From Amphirosellinia nigrospora (Eukaryota; Ascomycota; Sordariomycetes; Xylariales; Xylariaceae), in assembly GCA_004123355.1 (NCBI GenBank), contig SCHM01000001.1, forward strand, positions 806,001-870,000: a DNA stretch of 64,000 nucleotides, written 5' to 3'. Below the pieces are notes generated by a model, which saw only the letters and a program-made list of their open reading frames with translations, did not search any database and had not been told where the DNA came from. A program made the translations under genes and the position numbers. Shown here piece after piece: positions 46,441 to 57,489 of the stretch. Numbering within the stretch: the stretch's first letter is position 1; every line of letters begins with the position of its first letter.

Positions 46441-47082
46441 TTATAGAAGAGCGACGGCACCGAGAAGGCCAGCCAGAGCGGCAGCACCAATAAATGCACC
46501 AGCAGGCCTGGAAGCACCGGCGGTGGGAACCGAGGTGGTGGGAACCGGGGTACCGGGGCTGGTATCGTTTCCTGAAGGTGTCGCCGTGGGGTAAGGTGTG
46601 ATGGAGGCTGTGCCGTTTCCTCCGCCGGGGTACTCGTGCTCGCGGCGGGGCAAAAGCGCTCCCGGCGCGCTGACGATCGAGTGGATGTAGCTAGTTATCG
46701 ACGCAGCCGCGGTGCCGGTGGCGATGCAACTGGTGACGACGGCGTCGTACGAGGAGATCTCGGTGCTGGCAAAATGGAGGAGGGATGAGGCCCAGCTAGC
46801 GAATTCGGGTACTTGCGACGAAGGCAATGAACCGGCGGCACTGCAAACCCGTTCCACATACATATCGGGATTGGATAGGAGATCATTGACGGTTGGAGCA
46901 CCTGAAGCATCCGAAGCACCTGGAGTCTGAAGACCGAAATTCGATTGCAGGTCGGCAGGAACTGCAGGAGCAGCCAAAACAAGATCGTTTAACGACTTGG
47001 AGCACCCTGGGCCGGGAAACGTCTGAGCCAGGGACGCATCCGCAAGGGCAGCCAGGGCGAGCAGGACCTTGGTGTTGTACAT
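46441..47082 (-). CDS. GPI-anchored cell-surface protein
   Basis: A single 213-aa frame. Residues 1-19 (MYNTKVLLALAALADASLA) are a signal peptide. The mature part begins with an Ala/Pro/Ser-rich region with a few Cys (PGPGCSKSLND, YVERVCSAAG, VVTSCIATG) and then a Ser/Thr/Pro/Gly-rich stalk (GNGTASITPYPTATPSGNDT). The protein ends with a small-residue site followed by a hydrophobic tail (AFIGAAALAGLLGAVALL), a typical GPI-attachment signal. It would sit in the plasma membrane or wall. The four Cys spaced along the N-terminal half are compatible with a small disulfide-bonded domain, but the eight-Cys CFEM pattern is not present. No enzyme motif is visible. The frame is unbroken. Confidence 0.8.
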   Translation of the reverse strand: MYNTKVLLALAALADASLAQTFPGPGCSKSLNDLVLAAPAVPADLQSNFGLQTPGASDASGAPTVNDLLSNPDMYVERVCSAAGSLPSSQVPEFASWASSLLHFASTEISSYDAVVTSCIATGTAAASITSYIHSIVSAPGALLPRREHEYPGGGNGTASITPYPTATPSGNDTSPGTPVPTTSVPTAGASRPAGAFIGAAALAGLLGAVALL

Positions 47083-48169
47083 GGTTATTTTCGGCCAGTA
47101 AAGGTTCGAAATAAAAAGGCTTTGGGTATAATATTGAACGGCGAGCGAAGTAATGAGTGTGATACAACTCTGGCATATACGCTACAGCCGCCCAAGAGCA
47201 ACCGTTTTATATTCAGTGAAACCCTTACTGAGGACTCGCATACCCTGGCCAAACGAACAAATATATCTAGTGTTTGAATCTGACAAGGATGATTGGTCGG
47301 ACTTTACGACCAGCGGATCCGTCGGCGGTACTGTCTATACGTACTATACATTGATTAGCATCCGCATCTTACCAATGTAAATTTTGGACCTTGTAGTTGA
47401 GGGCAGAAGGTTGGTTGTTCGGTCTTCCTTTAACGCCGCGTGTTTCCTTATTAGGTACCGCATTATAACGTAATGCGAGCCAAAGGTTTGATCTACTTGG
47501 TACTTCTTGGCATTTACTGTAAAAGGCAAAAACTCGCTTTAGCGAGAAATAAGAACGAACATGCCTGATGCGCAGGAGTTAGTGTAGTTCGGAGATATGG
47601 ACCTGAGGCGAAGCTCGCACGAGTATCGGTCACCTTTTCCATTCTTAACTCGCCAATTTTTGCTTGGGTAGAATCAAGGCCTTCGTGAATGAAATCACCT
47701 CATATTTGCAGTTTATAGATCAGCGCTGCTGATTCTGCTCGGCATGAAAAACCTCCGCATCTAATTTCCGCAAGGCGATATCCTACTTACATAATCCAAC
47801 TCTCGAACTCTTAAGAACCTCAATTTAAACACGGCCACGCAAAGAATCAACTACACGCGGGAAGCGAAAACCTATAGCGGCCAGCTTGTTATAAGACTAC
47901 CACTCCCTAGGGCTAAAGAACAATGTAGTTTGTGGTCAGAGATAGGAGACGGACCTACGGCGCAAGGGATCTTGGACCCTTTGCGCAACGACAGGCGCTT
48001 TATTATACTCATGTACAGAAATCCTGTCTCTGGCATTTTTCACGCATTAGTGAAAGCTTTATAAGGGAGCTATTACTTATATGTTGAAATCCTCACTAAG
48101 TTTGAGATATTGATGTGTCGTCCTCCAATGAAAATAAAAGGGGATAGGGATGGTGCCGTATATGGAGTA

Positions 48170-48310
48170 CTGCACATAACTATTCCTGTGGCAAGGACTT
48201 GTGCTCAAGTGCTTGAAATTTGGAGTTCAATTCAGCTAATAATCTCTTTGCGGTCTCTAGGGGCTCTGGTTTCTTAGTTCTGAATTCAATGTAACCTCGC
48301 CCATGCCCTC
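48170..48310 (+). repeat. Degenerate repeat, family E copy 1
   Basis: Aligns by eye with 56610-56750: both have GCTTG..A, then TTCAGCTAA.AA.CTCTTTG, a TAGGG.CTCT..TT word and GTAACCTCGC in the same order and spacing. No coding sequence. Probably an old transposable-element fragment of unknown type. Confidence 0.5.
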
Positions 48311-48626
48311 AATCTATAGACGAATTCTAGAACATTTGCCTTCTCCCAGGCCTCCGCGAGTATGAATATTCTAATCAATGTTATTGAGCCAGTATACGTA
48401 TGTCTCAGCCCACGAAAACGATCGGAGTGATATCGGCCTTCCATGACTTTCCAGCACTCTCCAGGAGTCTGTGTGGTTCCTGTGGCCATGTCCTGTAGCT
48501 GGTCCGTGTGACAATTCCCATGCTGATTTGTAATACTTATTTAACATTCGAATTCATATATTATCACGTAAGAAACGGAGATTCGAGTCTACACCTAGCA
48601 ACTGCGTTCTCCGTGGACCTCCTCCG

Positions 48627-48694
48627 TGGACCTCCGTGGACTCGGGTAGCCGGAGTCCGGGTGTCACGGCGATCTATTTCGGTCTGTGGTAAAG
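48627..48694 (+). repeat. Degenerate repeat, family D copy 2
   Basis: Aligns with 854-925. This copy is the more G/C-rich of the two. It begins in the CCGTGGACCTCC repetition and runs past GCCGGAGTCCGGGTGTCACG. Confidence 0.45.
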
Positions 48695-49418
48695 ATAAGA
48701 GACTCGGGGGCCTCCTCATATGGTACTAATAGCCGGGATCTGTGTTAGTAACTGAGATACACGTGAAAAACCCGCCTCAACGGAGCCAAAATAGAATCTG
48801 ATGATTTGAAACCTCCCTGGACCAGGAAGCTCTTGAATGCCCTAGGACCTTGCTATTTACCACTCGGATATATAGATAGTGGTTGAGAATTTAATCTTGA
48901 AATGCTTCATAATATGGAAGCTTATATCTCTCTAATCTTATCTCTGATTCTAGCAGTCAAAAGGAAGTCGCTTGTCTACTTCCAAACGCCTTCCTCGCTT
49001 TCCACTTCGTCTATATGTACGGGTCAGTTCAGAGATCATTTTGTACAAACAAATATTATTTAATACGATCACTCGGTAATATACACTAATAAATGTACGA
49101 TTCTCGCAGCAAGTGGTCGAAACATATTTTTACTCGAGGATCCGAATTGAGAATACTCACTTTCCGCCATTGAGCTTATAGAACTAATGGATATAAGGAG
49201 TTCTTGACACTCAAGAATATTCAATCTAGACTACAAACGACGGGCATGTTCTCAAATACCCTAAATGTGAATAATGTCAACCTTCTATTCTAGAATCTAA
49301 TATGAGACGAGAAGCGTGCCCATGCACACCGCTCGTGGACTCAGCCATCATAACCATCGAAGACCACGCGCAAATGCTTGCTCTACATATATGAACGACA
49401 CAAATATGCACCAGCCCA

Positions 49419-51006
49419 CTACTTCAGCGCCAACACGATCAAATAATCAGACAACTCCTCGGTATATTTCCACATCCTCTCGATCCTGAAGCCGGCATCG
49501 TCAAAGAGCCTCACCCACTCGCCATAGGACCGTTCCTGCGCCGCCACACACGCGCCCATGATGAAGTCCTGCTGCGCGGCTCTCCACGGCGCGTCCCTCC
49601 CGGCAGAATCATCTCGTCGACCAGGATCCGGGATTCGGCCGTCAGGGCCGGCTTGATGTTTCGCAGGATCTCCACGCACTTGTCGTCCGGCCAGTCGTGT
49701 AGCACATTGCGGAAGTAGTACGCGCGTGCTCCTGTTGGGGGGTTTAGCGTCTTCGCTTTTTACTTCCCTTTTTTTTAACGGGGGAGGTATTGAGTTATAT
49801 AACCGGGATGGAGGGGCTGAACTGGGGTGAACCCGACAGGGGGAGGACGCACCTCGAATCGGCTGTGGCGTGAAGAAATCATGCGCCATTACCTCGATTC
49901 CCTCGAAGCCGGGAAGCGGATTCGCTTTTACCTTCTCGACAGTCTTGGGGAGATCCTGCAGCACGACGCGTCCTGCGAGGGCTGGGTATTTCCGCCTCAC
50001 CGCGACACACTGATGGCCCATGGAGCCCCCGACATCGACGAGGACGGGCGTCGAAGCCTCTGCTCCCTTGGCAAATTCCTCCTCGAAGTTGACGGCGCTC
50101 AGGAACGTAGGCAGCCCGTCCCGCTGCCCCGCCATCCACCCCATGAAGCTCTTCAGCACCTCGGGGCGTTTACTGATCCAGTCAAAGATGGGATCTCGGG
50201 TGTCGTGGCTCTGATACCACGGGATCAGCGCCGGGTCCGTCATGTTCGCATACTTGTTTTCCCGCAGGTACTGCGGCATGGCGTTGATCGCGGGCGCTAC
50301 CGTTGAGAAACTGACTTCCGAGTTAGGACCCATTGGCGGTTAGACACACCCGCTTCTCGCGTGGGGAGAGGCGATCAGAAATTCCGCGGCTACACACATA
50401 AAAGGGAGGGCAGAGCGGCCCCGAGAGACACCAGCGCCCGCGTGATGTTATTCGCGCAATATTCAGTGTCGCCGGGTTGCGAGATGATGCCGAATGACTG
50501 GTAATACCGGAGTAGACGCCCTAGAGAATCCGAAGTCAGCGGATTCAAATACGACTCTCACATGTGTCTTTCGATAAGTCATGTCCCGAGCATACTCAAC
50601 AAAGCAGGATCTATGCTCGTCTTCTCCGCGAGCTCGGTATTTGTAGCCGCAGCACCTTTAAGCTCCGACAGAATATCGAAGAGACCCGTCTCGACGCCTA
50701 TTAGTGCGAGGGGCAGCTGAAATGACTAAATGAGCACGCAAAAGGTTAGAACAGCGCGCCACCAGTTTTCTCGACAAGCGTGCCTGAACTAAAGACATGG
50801 CGTTAAGAGAGAGGGTCGCTCTAATGTACCGAATGTGCAATCCTATGGACAGTATCGCCTGGCGCCTCGGTGGCGAGAGAAAGCTTACGAGCCGCCTCGC
50901 TCAGCCGGCGGCGAGTCGAATAATCGAGCGTATCGGGGTCGAAGTCTTCGAGGAGACTTTCTAGCCCTTCCGCTAAGTTGAGTGCATCCTCTTTCTTGAA
51001 GGTCAT
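49419..51006 (-). CDS. SAM-dependent O-methyltransferase (plant-COMT-like fungal family)
   Basis: Exon 1 (50830-51006) starts MTFKKEDALNLAEGLESLLE, the usual dimerisation-domain beginning. After an intron (50717-50829) comes LPLALIGVETGLFDILSELK, and further exons carry RYYQSFGIISQPGDTEY and APAINAMPQYLRENKYAN. The catalytic domain has SAM motif I VLVDVGGSMGHQ, the VVLQDLP loop, and the general-base His in YYFRNVLHDWPDDKC, reached through an intron at 49732-49852. The protein ends YTEELSDYLIVLALK. Relatives methylate hydroxyls of fungal polyketides and similar metabolites. SAM motif I reads GGSMG where GGGxG is usual. Two single-base slips are likely, near 49610 and 50350. About 420 aa. It lies 4 kb from the P450, but no backbone synthase is in the window. 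Confidence 0.85.
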
Positions 51007-51756
51007 CTTTTACCAATAACCTAGAAACTCAGAGCCAGTATCAAGATTGAGTGGATCACGCGACGGCGCGAGCAATATATCTACGACAGACTGTGAATAT
51101 TGTAAACGACGCGGTCCTTCTTACAAAGAGAGGGAGGCAGGTCATTCAAATGAATTGGCGTTGGGATGAATGTCCCCATATCAACTCGCCGCTGTTCAGT
51201 ATTTAACTCATGATCTTTGCACTCAACCGCCCCTGAAAACGGCTTGGCTTGGCTTACTGCGTAGTGAGACGCGCACCATGACCGTGTCGTGAAACCATTT
51301 ACAGTAATCAATCGTTATCACTATCAAGTACCCTTGGCATGGGCAACAAGTGCTTAGCATCGCCAAGGCCCTGCATGGTCTGATGAAGGATGGATGTTTG
51401 CAAGTGTTTCATAAGTTATCGGCCATTGCCGTCTAGGGCTGCTGTCATAATGTGCGATTACTATGCTATGATGGCACTAATGTGGGTAATCTTTTCTCGT
51501 TATGCTTAGGTAGGACATTGTACAAAAATGATCTTGCCGACCGGGGTATTACAAGGGTATATTTTCGGAGCAAATTGCTGTGGCCTAGAGCTCTACCAAG
51601 AGTACCAGACACGATACAAAATAATATTGATGCCTCACAACTCCGACGCTAACATGAATAACAAAGAATAGAAAAAAGAATTAAATAGTCGGTCAAACTT
51701 TGGGTGACCTGCGACGCCATGGGCAATCGACAATCTCAATCCACCATTAACCTCGA
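51007..51756. other. Intergenic, no gene recognised
   Basis: About 750 bp between the 5' end of the methyltransferase and the 3' end of the mucin-like gene. Only short frames; nothing recognised. Confidence 0.5.
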
Positions 51757-53594
51757 TCATACAACCAATGTTACTGTGGTAGTGATTGTATCTGTCGTTG
51801 TCGTCGTTACAATCTCTTTCTCCGTAACGGTCACCGTAATGGGACCAGGTGTAGCATTAGGAGTATCAATCAGCGTCACGCTGGTCATCGCTACCCGTTG
51901 ATTTTCATTTCCACCACGGTCGTGACCGTGGGGGTTGGGGGAAGGCGTCACCGGTATGATATCTACTCCAGTGGGTGTGCCGTCGGTGTTAGGAATGGTA
52001 GGAGTTGTCGCTGGTTGGGACGTCGTCAATGCGGGGTTCGAAGACACAGAGGGAGTTAAGACGATTGTTGATGTAGTGAGACTTGGGACGGTCTCCGAAT
52101 TCGTTGGGCGTGTTACTGTGACGAGTGTGGTAGCTATGGACTGCTTATGGTGATAGTAGTCGTTGATGATGGCACAGCTGAGCTCGACAGTATCGATGAT
52201 TTGGTTTCCGAAGTGGTTGTCGTAGGCAGTGACAGCAGCGTAGAGGAGCTAGGCGTCACTAAAGTTTGGCTCGTATGGGTCACCGTGGGGGTGATTGTGA
52301 TTGTAGTTTCAAAAGCTACGCTAGTAGAGGTTGACGTAGCAATAGTAGAGCTTGATAGCGTAGCGGACACTTCCTGAGAAGAACCATCATTACGGCATCC
52401 AACCTGTACACCAGCAGTCGTATTCATTGGCACGGCAGAACATGTCAAGCCAGAGTCGCAAGGGGTTATATCAAAGGTACCGGCACTAGAACACTGCCCA
52501 ATATTACCCTTGATACAGGCGACCTGGCCGGCTACGCAAGCAGAATTCTCATTCAACGTTGAGAAGAGGTTATTATAGGCCATAGCTTGTGCAACATTAG
52601 AGGCGTAGATGTCAGGCGATACAGTGGTGCTTGTTGGAGGGGCAGAAGAGATGAGAGTGGGCACCGCAAGGTTTGGTGCCCCGGTAGGCGAGGTGAGGCC
52701 AGCCGTCGAGGTGAGCGAAACGGTTATCGGCGTGCTACTCTGACCCGACTCGACAATTGATGAACCAGTTGGCGAGGGTGTGCTGGAAATACTGGACAGC
52801 GAGGCCGCGGCGCCCGAACTAGTGGGCTGACTCGTTGTTGGGCTGAAGCCAGACTTAATTTCTGATATGACATGGCTGGATGAAGAAAAAAATGGCGAAG
52901 GAGTCGGTAGGCTATTACTACTACCAGCGGCGGGCACAGAGATTGGTGAGCTACTCGTTGTAACCGGCATGGAAGAGGTAGTAGAAGGAGTCTGAGATCC
53001 TGACAGTGAATCCGTTATAGAGTTGGGTGTTGTTGCGGCCACCTGCGAGCTGTCCAACTCCGGCCCTGACGTAATGCCCGGGCTAACGGTTAAAGTTGAG
53101 GATGGGAAGATGCTAATGACAGGAATAGTTGATGTTGCCCCTATGCTCGTGCTACTACTCTCTATTAAAGTGGATGAACTAGAGATGAATGTAGATGAGG
53201 TTGGCACGAGAGCAGAGCTAGATCCTGAGTCTGTTGGTTGAGAAGGTGTAGTGGCAGCGGATGTCGTCGCTGACGTAGGAGAGACAGTCAGAGACTGAGT
53301 TGAGAAAGTGGGCGGTATTGATGAATCTCCTAATGTCACGGAAGTAGATGATTGTGCCGGTAATGATGAGATAGTCGTCGTTGAGTTGGTAAACCTCTTG
53401 AGCACCCGAGGCTGTCTTAACCCACCATCTTGTCTGCCATCTTGCCTTGTCCTGTTTTTTATAAGTCAATAACTTTGGTTTCCAATGAAGTAACTGTTTA
53501 GGCTTGATACATACCAACCACTCCACCTCAGCGGTCCGGCCGCCGATGCTCCCGACAACCAAAGGAGGTCTAAAAAGAGAAATGATTTTCGCAT
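51757..53594 (-). CDS. Secreted Ser/Thr-rich mucin-like protein with CBM19-like domain
   Basis: Exon 1 (53515-53594) encodes a signal peptide, MRKSFLFLDLLWLSGASAA. A 63-bp intron (53452-53514, donor GTATGT) leads in phase to exon 2. About 280 residues of Ser/Thr/Pro-rich sequence follow, expected to be heavily O-mannosylated. Then comes a Cys-containing domain: SACVAGQVACIKGNIGQCSS, TFDITPCDSGLTCSAVPMN and AGVQVGCRND. The six Cys spacing and the CxxGxxxC...C...PCxxGLxCxAxP pattern resemble CBM19 chitin-binding modules. A second Ser/Thr-rich tail follows. The first frame ends at 52134; protein-like Thr/Val-rich sequence continues in another frame to 51757, so one slip near 52140 is likely. No clear GPI tail. 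Probable wall or matrix protein that binds chitin. Confidence 0.75.
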
Positions 53595-54861
53595 TTTGAA
53601 AATAAAGATTGATGTTTTCTCAAGGATGAGAGAGAGGGAAAAAAAGAAATAACGAAGGAAAACGAAGAAAAAGCTGACGGCAGAGTGCAAAAGTTAAGGT
53701 TCGCGAGAAACGGCGTAACAGCAATTCATATTACTTCGATGGGGCGAGAAAGAGGCGACAAGACGCAAAAAGACACCAACAGTGAATTAAACGAAGACAA
53801 TAGCGCCAATGTTCTAGAGTCGGGTGGAACAATGAAGGCGCGAGATTCACAAACCCTGTCGTGCACAAAGGAGAAGGGCACGGGAAGAAAGGGCTAGAGC
53901 AGAGCAGCAAAGATGCACAATAATCTGATCAACCACCAGGGCTAGAGCGAAGGAGAACCAAACTACAAGAGTGAAGATCTCGGCAGATCGACGAGACGGG
54001 AGGGAGCGGGCATCTTGTATGCAGACGCGAGGTTCCCTTGGGGCTGAGTGATTCCCCTCGGTCTCCTCTGGTGCCCTTTCTGCGTCGGAAGTTGAGATTG
54101 AGGCCCGTTGAGAGGACGTCGTGGCTTGACGTGACCTGGCATGACCGTCCGCGTCGTTGGGAACCGACCAATCCGAGCGCATAGATCCAGGTGATCCCAA
54201 CTATTTGGCAGCAATGCGACGACGTCAATGCTCGGGAAATTAGTTAAGCGCTGGCTGAGGTCCCTCGACTTGCCCGACCTAGTGTTTCGGCTGGCTGCAG
54301 TGGACAGACGCGCGCTAAGTTGTCATTGGACCGACCTATTTCCCCAGTATACCACTGCAGCCGCTCTGAACCAATCGCTGTTTGGCGGCCACAGGACCTG
54401 CGACCGCCAGCAGTGGCACATCCCTGCCTGTAACTTGCCCCACAGCGAACTTCTCCAGGTGCCATACCATACCCTAGGTACCTATGATTCCAAAAGTATC
54501 TGTCTCCCTCATCAAGTTTTCCTCTCAAGTTAAAAGAACGCCACATCCGGCCAATTTGCCCTCGTCGGAAAACTAGGTTTGATGAAAAGTGATTACCTCT
54601 GCTCATCTTTATCATGCTTCAATGTCCCTTTGTGAGGCTGATAATATAAACTTTTTACACCAGTCCATACTAAGCCAATCAGCAAACAGATATCATGGCA
54701 CAATTCAGCAACTCATAGAACATGTCATCTTATTTTGTTCAAATTCAACTAGCTAAAATGACATGTGATATTTTCAGTTGCCTGACCAAACGCGAGATCC
54801 TTCCCTCATTCGAGGCCAAGCAGAGGGGGGACGGAACTCGTTCAATCCCATTATCCCACGC
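53595..54861. other. Intergenic, no gene recognised
   Basis: About 1.27 kb. Purine-rich on the plus strand near 53620-53680, upstream of the mucin-like gene, and otherwise unremarkable. Overlapping minus-strand frames at 53847-54228 show no conserved pattern. Confidence 0.5.
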
Positions 54862-55716
54862 TTAGGATGCAAAATCGCTCTGTCCAGCAATATCCGCCCA
54901 TGCGTCGACTTGAGCGATGCTTGCCTTGGCACTCTTCAAAATCTGGGCGACCGCATCGCTACCCAGTGGCAATAGGCCTGGCAATTCCCGGCCAGCTGCG
55001 ACACCCGACGACGTAACGACGTCGTATATGATCTCCATGCCCTTGACGGGGTTTCCGAGTTGGGCTCCGTGGAAGTTGACGAACGCATCATCGGCATTTT
55101 TGTTGACCTTGGCGTAGTCGGCGATCCGGGTCTCGGAGGTGGTCTTCGCGATATTGGAGTCAGGCTTGAGTAGGTCTGTGCGGAAGAATCCCGGCTCAAC
55201 AAGGCAGTGCTTGATTCCGAATGGCTTTACTTCTTCGGCTAAGCCCATGGCCATCCAACGGAGTGCGGCTTTGGAACCGTTGTATAAGTTGCAGCCATCC
55301 ATGGTAAACCACGCTGCCATCGAACCAACGGTAATAAGGGTCCCTGAGCCTTTGGAGCGTAGGTGGGGAAGAATGGCACGATAAACATTAATAGGGCCAA
55401 AAACGTTGGCTTGGAACTGCCTTTGTGTCTCTTCAGGGGTCGTCTCCTCTACCGTGCCCGTTTGCACATAGGCGGCGTTGTTGACGACCACATCAATGGT
55501 ACCATATATGTCGATTATATCCTTCATGGCAGCTTGTACCTGTGATAGAGGTTCGTTGTGGTCTAGGTACACTGCGGTGATGCCAGGGAGGCCTGCCAGT
55601 TTGCCAGGCGAGCGTGAGGCCGCAATGACGCGTTCGCCTCGGCTTGCCACGACCTTGGCCAACTCCAGGCCAAAACCGGCGGATGCGCCTGTAATCAGCC
55701 ACACACGGGAAGACAT
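54862..55716 (-). CDS. Short-chain dehydrogenase/reductase
   Basis: A single unbroken frame of 284 residues from the ATG at 55714-55716. The Rossmann motif TGASAGFG (residues 10-17), the NNAA motif in DVVVNNAAYVQTG, the catalytic Ser in LITVGSMAAW, and the YNGSK Tyr/Lys pair are all in place, followed by LVEPGFFRTDLL. This is a classical SDR of the size and type of fungal NADP-dependent oxidoreductases acting on carbonyl/alcohol substrates. An upstream in-frame ATG at 55785 exists, but the chosen start gives the usual 9 residues before the glycine motif. Substrate unknown. It stands between the mucin-like gene and the kinase-like gene. Confidence 0.9.
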   Translation of the reverse strand: MSSRVWLITGASAGFGLELAKVVASRGERVIAASRSPGKLAGLPGITAVYLDHNEPLSQVQAAMKDIIDIYGTIDVVVNNAAYVQTGTVEETTPEETQRQFQANVFGPINVYRAILPHLRSKGSGTLITVGSMAAWFTMDGCNLYNGSKAALRWMAMGLAEEVKPFGIKHCLVEPGFFRTDLLKPDSNIAKTTSETRIADYAKVNKNADDAFVNFHGAQLGNPVKGMEIIYDVVTSSGVAAGRELPGLLPLGSDAVAQILKSAKASIAQVDAWADIAGQSDFAS

Positions 55717-57489
55717 CTTTTTGTGGTGAGATTGAAAGCTTTTCTGTTTCGTGTCGCTTATTGCGTGATAGGTTGGTATGAACAAAGACTAAGTTGAGGT
55801 GTAATTGATGGGTTTCTTGTCGTTTTCTCCTAGGGAGGGCGAGCCGAGGTGGACGGCAATATATAGTCGAGGAATCTCGTCCACATGATAGACATCTTCA
55901 TCTTTATCTAGATTGTTTGACGCAATTGCCTGTGTGTGCATGGATAATTCGCTGATCTCGTAAATCAGTGTAGATGTCGTAGTTGATAGAATTGGTACAC
56001 ATTCCCTATCGCCGACGCAACAGAGCTTTGCAAGTTTGACGTGGGATGCCGGACTGATCCCTTATCGCCGATAATGTGTTGACCACCAAAGCTGCAGGGT
56101 TGGTTGATTGGTCGCCCGACTAGTTTGAATATGCAGAGGACCTATGCATGTAACTACTGTGGGGTCCGCCAAGCAAGTTATTGGAAGCCTGTGAATGAGA
56201 TATGAGGAAACTATCGAGAAACCGTCAGGAACCACATGATGAAATGCCGCGAAGTGGACGAGGATAAGTTCGTTCATTCTTCTCTATGTTGCCACTCGGA
56301 GTTAAATAAGCCCAAAGAACACCGATCGCCCTCAAATATCTCCGTGAATAAGTCTTAACCTTGAATAAGTAACCAGAGCACACTGGGCCAATTCATTATA
56401 TATATTTAATTGGGAACACAGGATGCAAACTAGGCTCGTCTCACTAAGACTTTAATTTTATGCCTCTTCAATGAACACCCACACTTTCAGTCGGATAGGT
56501 GCTACTGCGAGTCCCGCCCGATGACGCACAGGATGGTTACGGCGTATTGGCCTTCGTGATGAGTTTCTTGAGAGGATCAGGGGTCTCGAGTCTGCTGGTA
56601 AGCAGGCTAGTGTAAGTGCATGTGCCAAGAGCTTATGATGAAGCGCTTGGAACATGATGTTCTATTCAGCTAACAACCTCTTTGGATTCCATAGGGTCTC
56701 TAGTTCCCTAATTCTCTCGAAAACGTAACCTCGCTCTCACCTCTTATCTAGGACAGACCCAAGGACCCCATAGGACCCCCCATAGGACCTCCGGTCCCAG
56801 GGTGATCAGGAGGGTTTTGTACCATACAGGGCTATATTACCCCTTCTATCTTCTTCTTGATGCGTAGGACCTCAGGAGAGCGCCGGAAGCTATAGGCTAT
56901 CTAGGACTCTGGGTATCTAGCGGCCCTGTGGCCTTCTCTACCTTATCCATACGACAGTACAATTAATAAGAATAGACCTGAATGCAGGTATATTGTGAGG
57001 TCTGACCCAGTGCCGCGAATTACATCTCTAACAGTTCTTCTTTTCCAGTTTGATCTTCATTAGCAGGGCAAATAGGATATTGACTATTAGATCTAGACCC
57101 TCTTACTCGAAGACCTGAATAGTTAGTACCCGAAACCGCATTCTTAGGCGACACTCCGATATCAAAATATTGAAGGTCCATCAAGATAGTGACTGTGTTG
57201 CGTCATAGTTCAAGTGCAACGGTTTATAATAGTTTTAATCAATAATACGGAATCCTTTGTCAGTGAAACAGGTAGTATATCTATTTAGAAATTGATACCA
57301 TGTTGTCTTTTGCTTAGACTCCTGCTGGGCCGAGAACAAAGCCACATCAATTCAATCTCACCGGAAACGGCGAGCATTATTATCTAATACATATAATGCA
57401 CCTAAGATACTTCAAGTCTTCTAGACGTGCATAGTTTGTTATTCGATAGTATCGTTAGGTTTTTATATACGCAACAGCCGAACAGAACA
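55717..57489. other. Intergenic with a degenerate repeat fragment
   Basis: About 1.8 kb with no gene recognised. It holds the second family E repeat copy (56610-56750) followed by a run of GGACCCCATAGGACC-like direct repetitions near 56760-56800, so old transposon debris is likely here. Confidence 0.5.
56610..56750 (+). repeat. Degenerate repeat, family E copy 2
   Basis: Aligns with 48170-48310 in the same orientation (see that copy). Type unknown. Confidence 0.5.

Larger units (their letters stand above)
47083..49418. other. Intergenic with two degenerate repeat fragments
   Basis: About 2.3 kb without a recognised gene. It holds degenerate repeat copies at 48170-48310 and 48627-48694 and a direct repetition of CCGTGGACCTCC near 48610-48640. 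The rest is AT-rich. Confidence 0.55.

Noticed and set aside
53847-54228. Overlapping minus-strand frames upstream of the mucin-like gene
   Set aside because: Three frames of similar length are open by chance in the same GC-rich block; none looks like a real protein.
43410-55716. Complete secondary-metabolite gene cluster
   Set aside because: No backbone synthase, cluster regulator or transporter is present, and unrelated surface-protein genes intervene.
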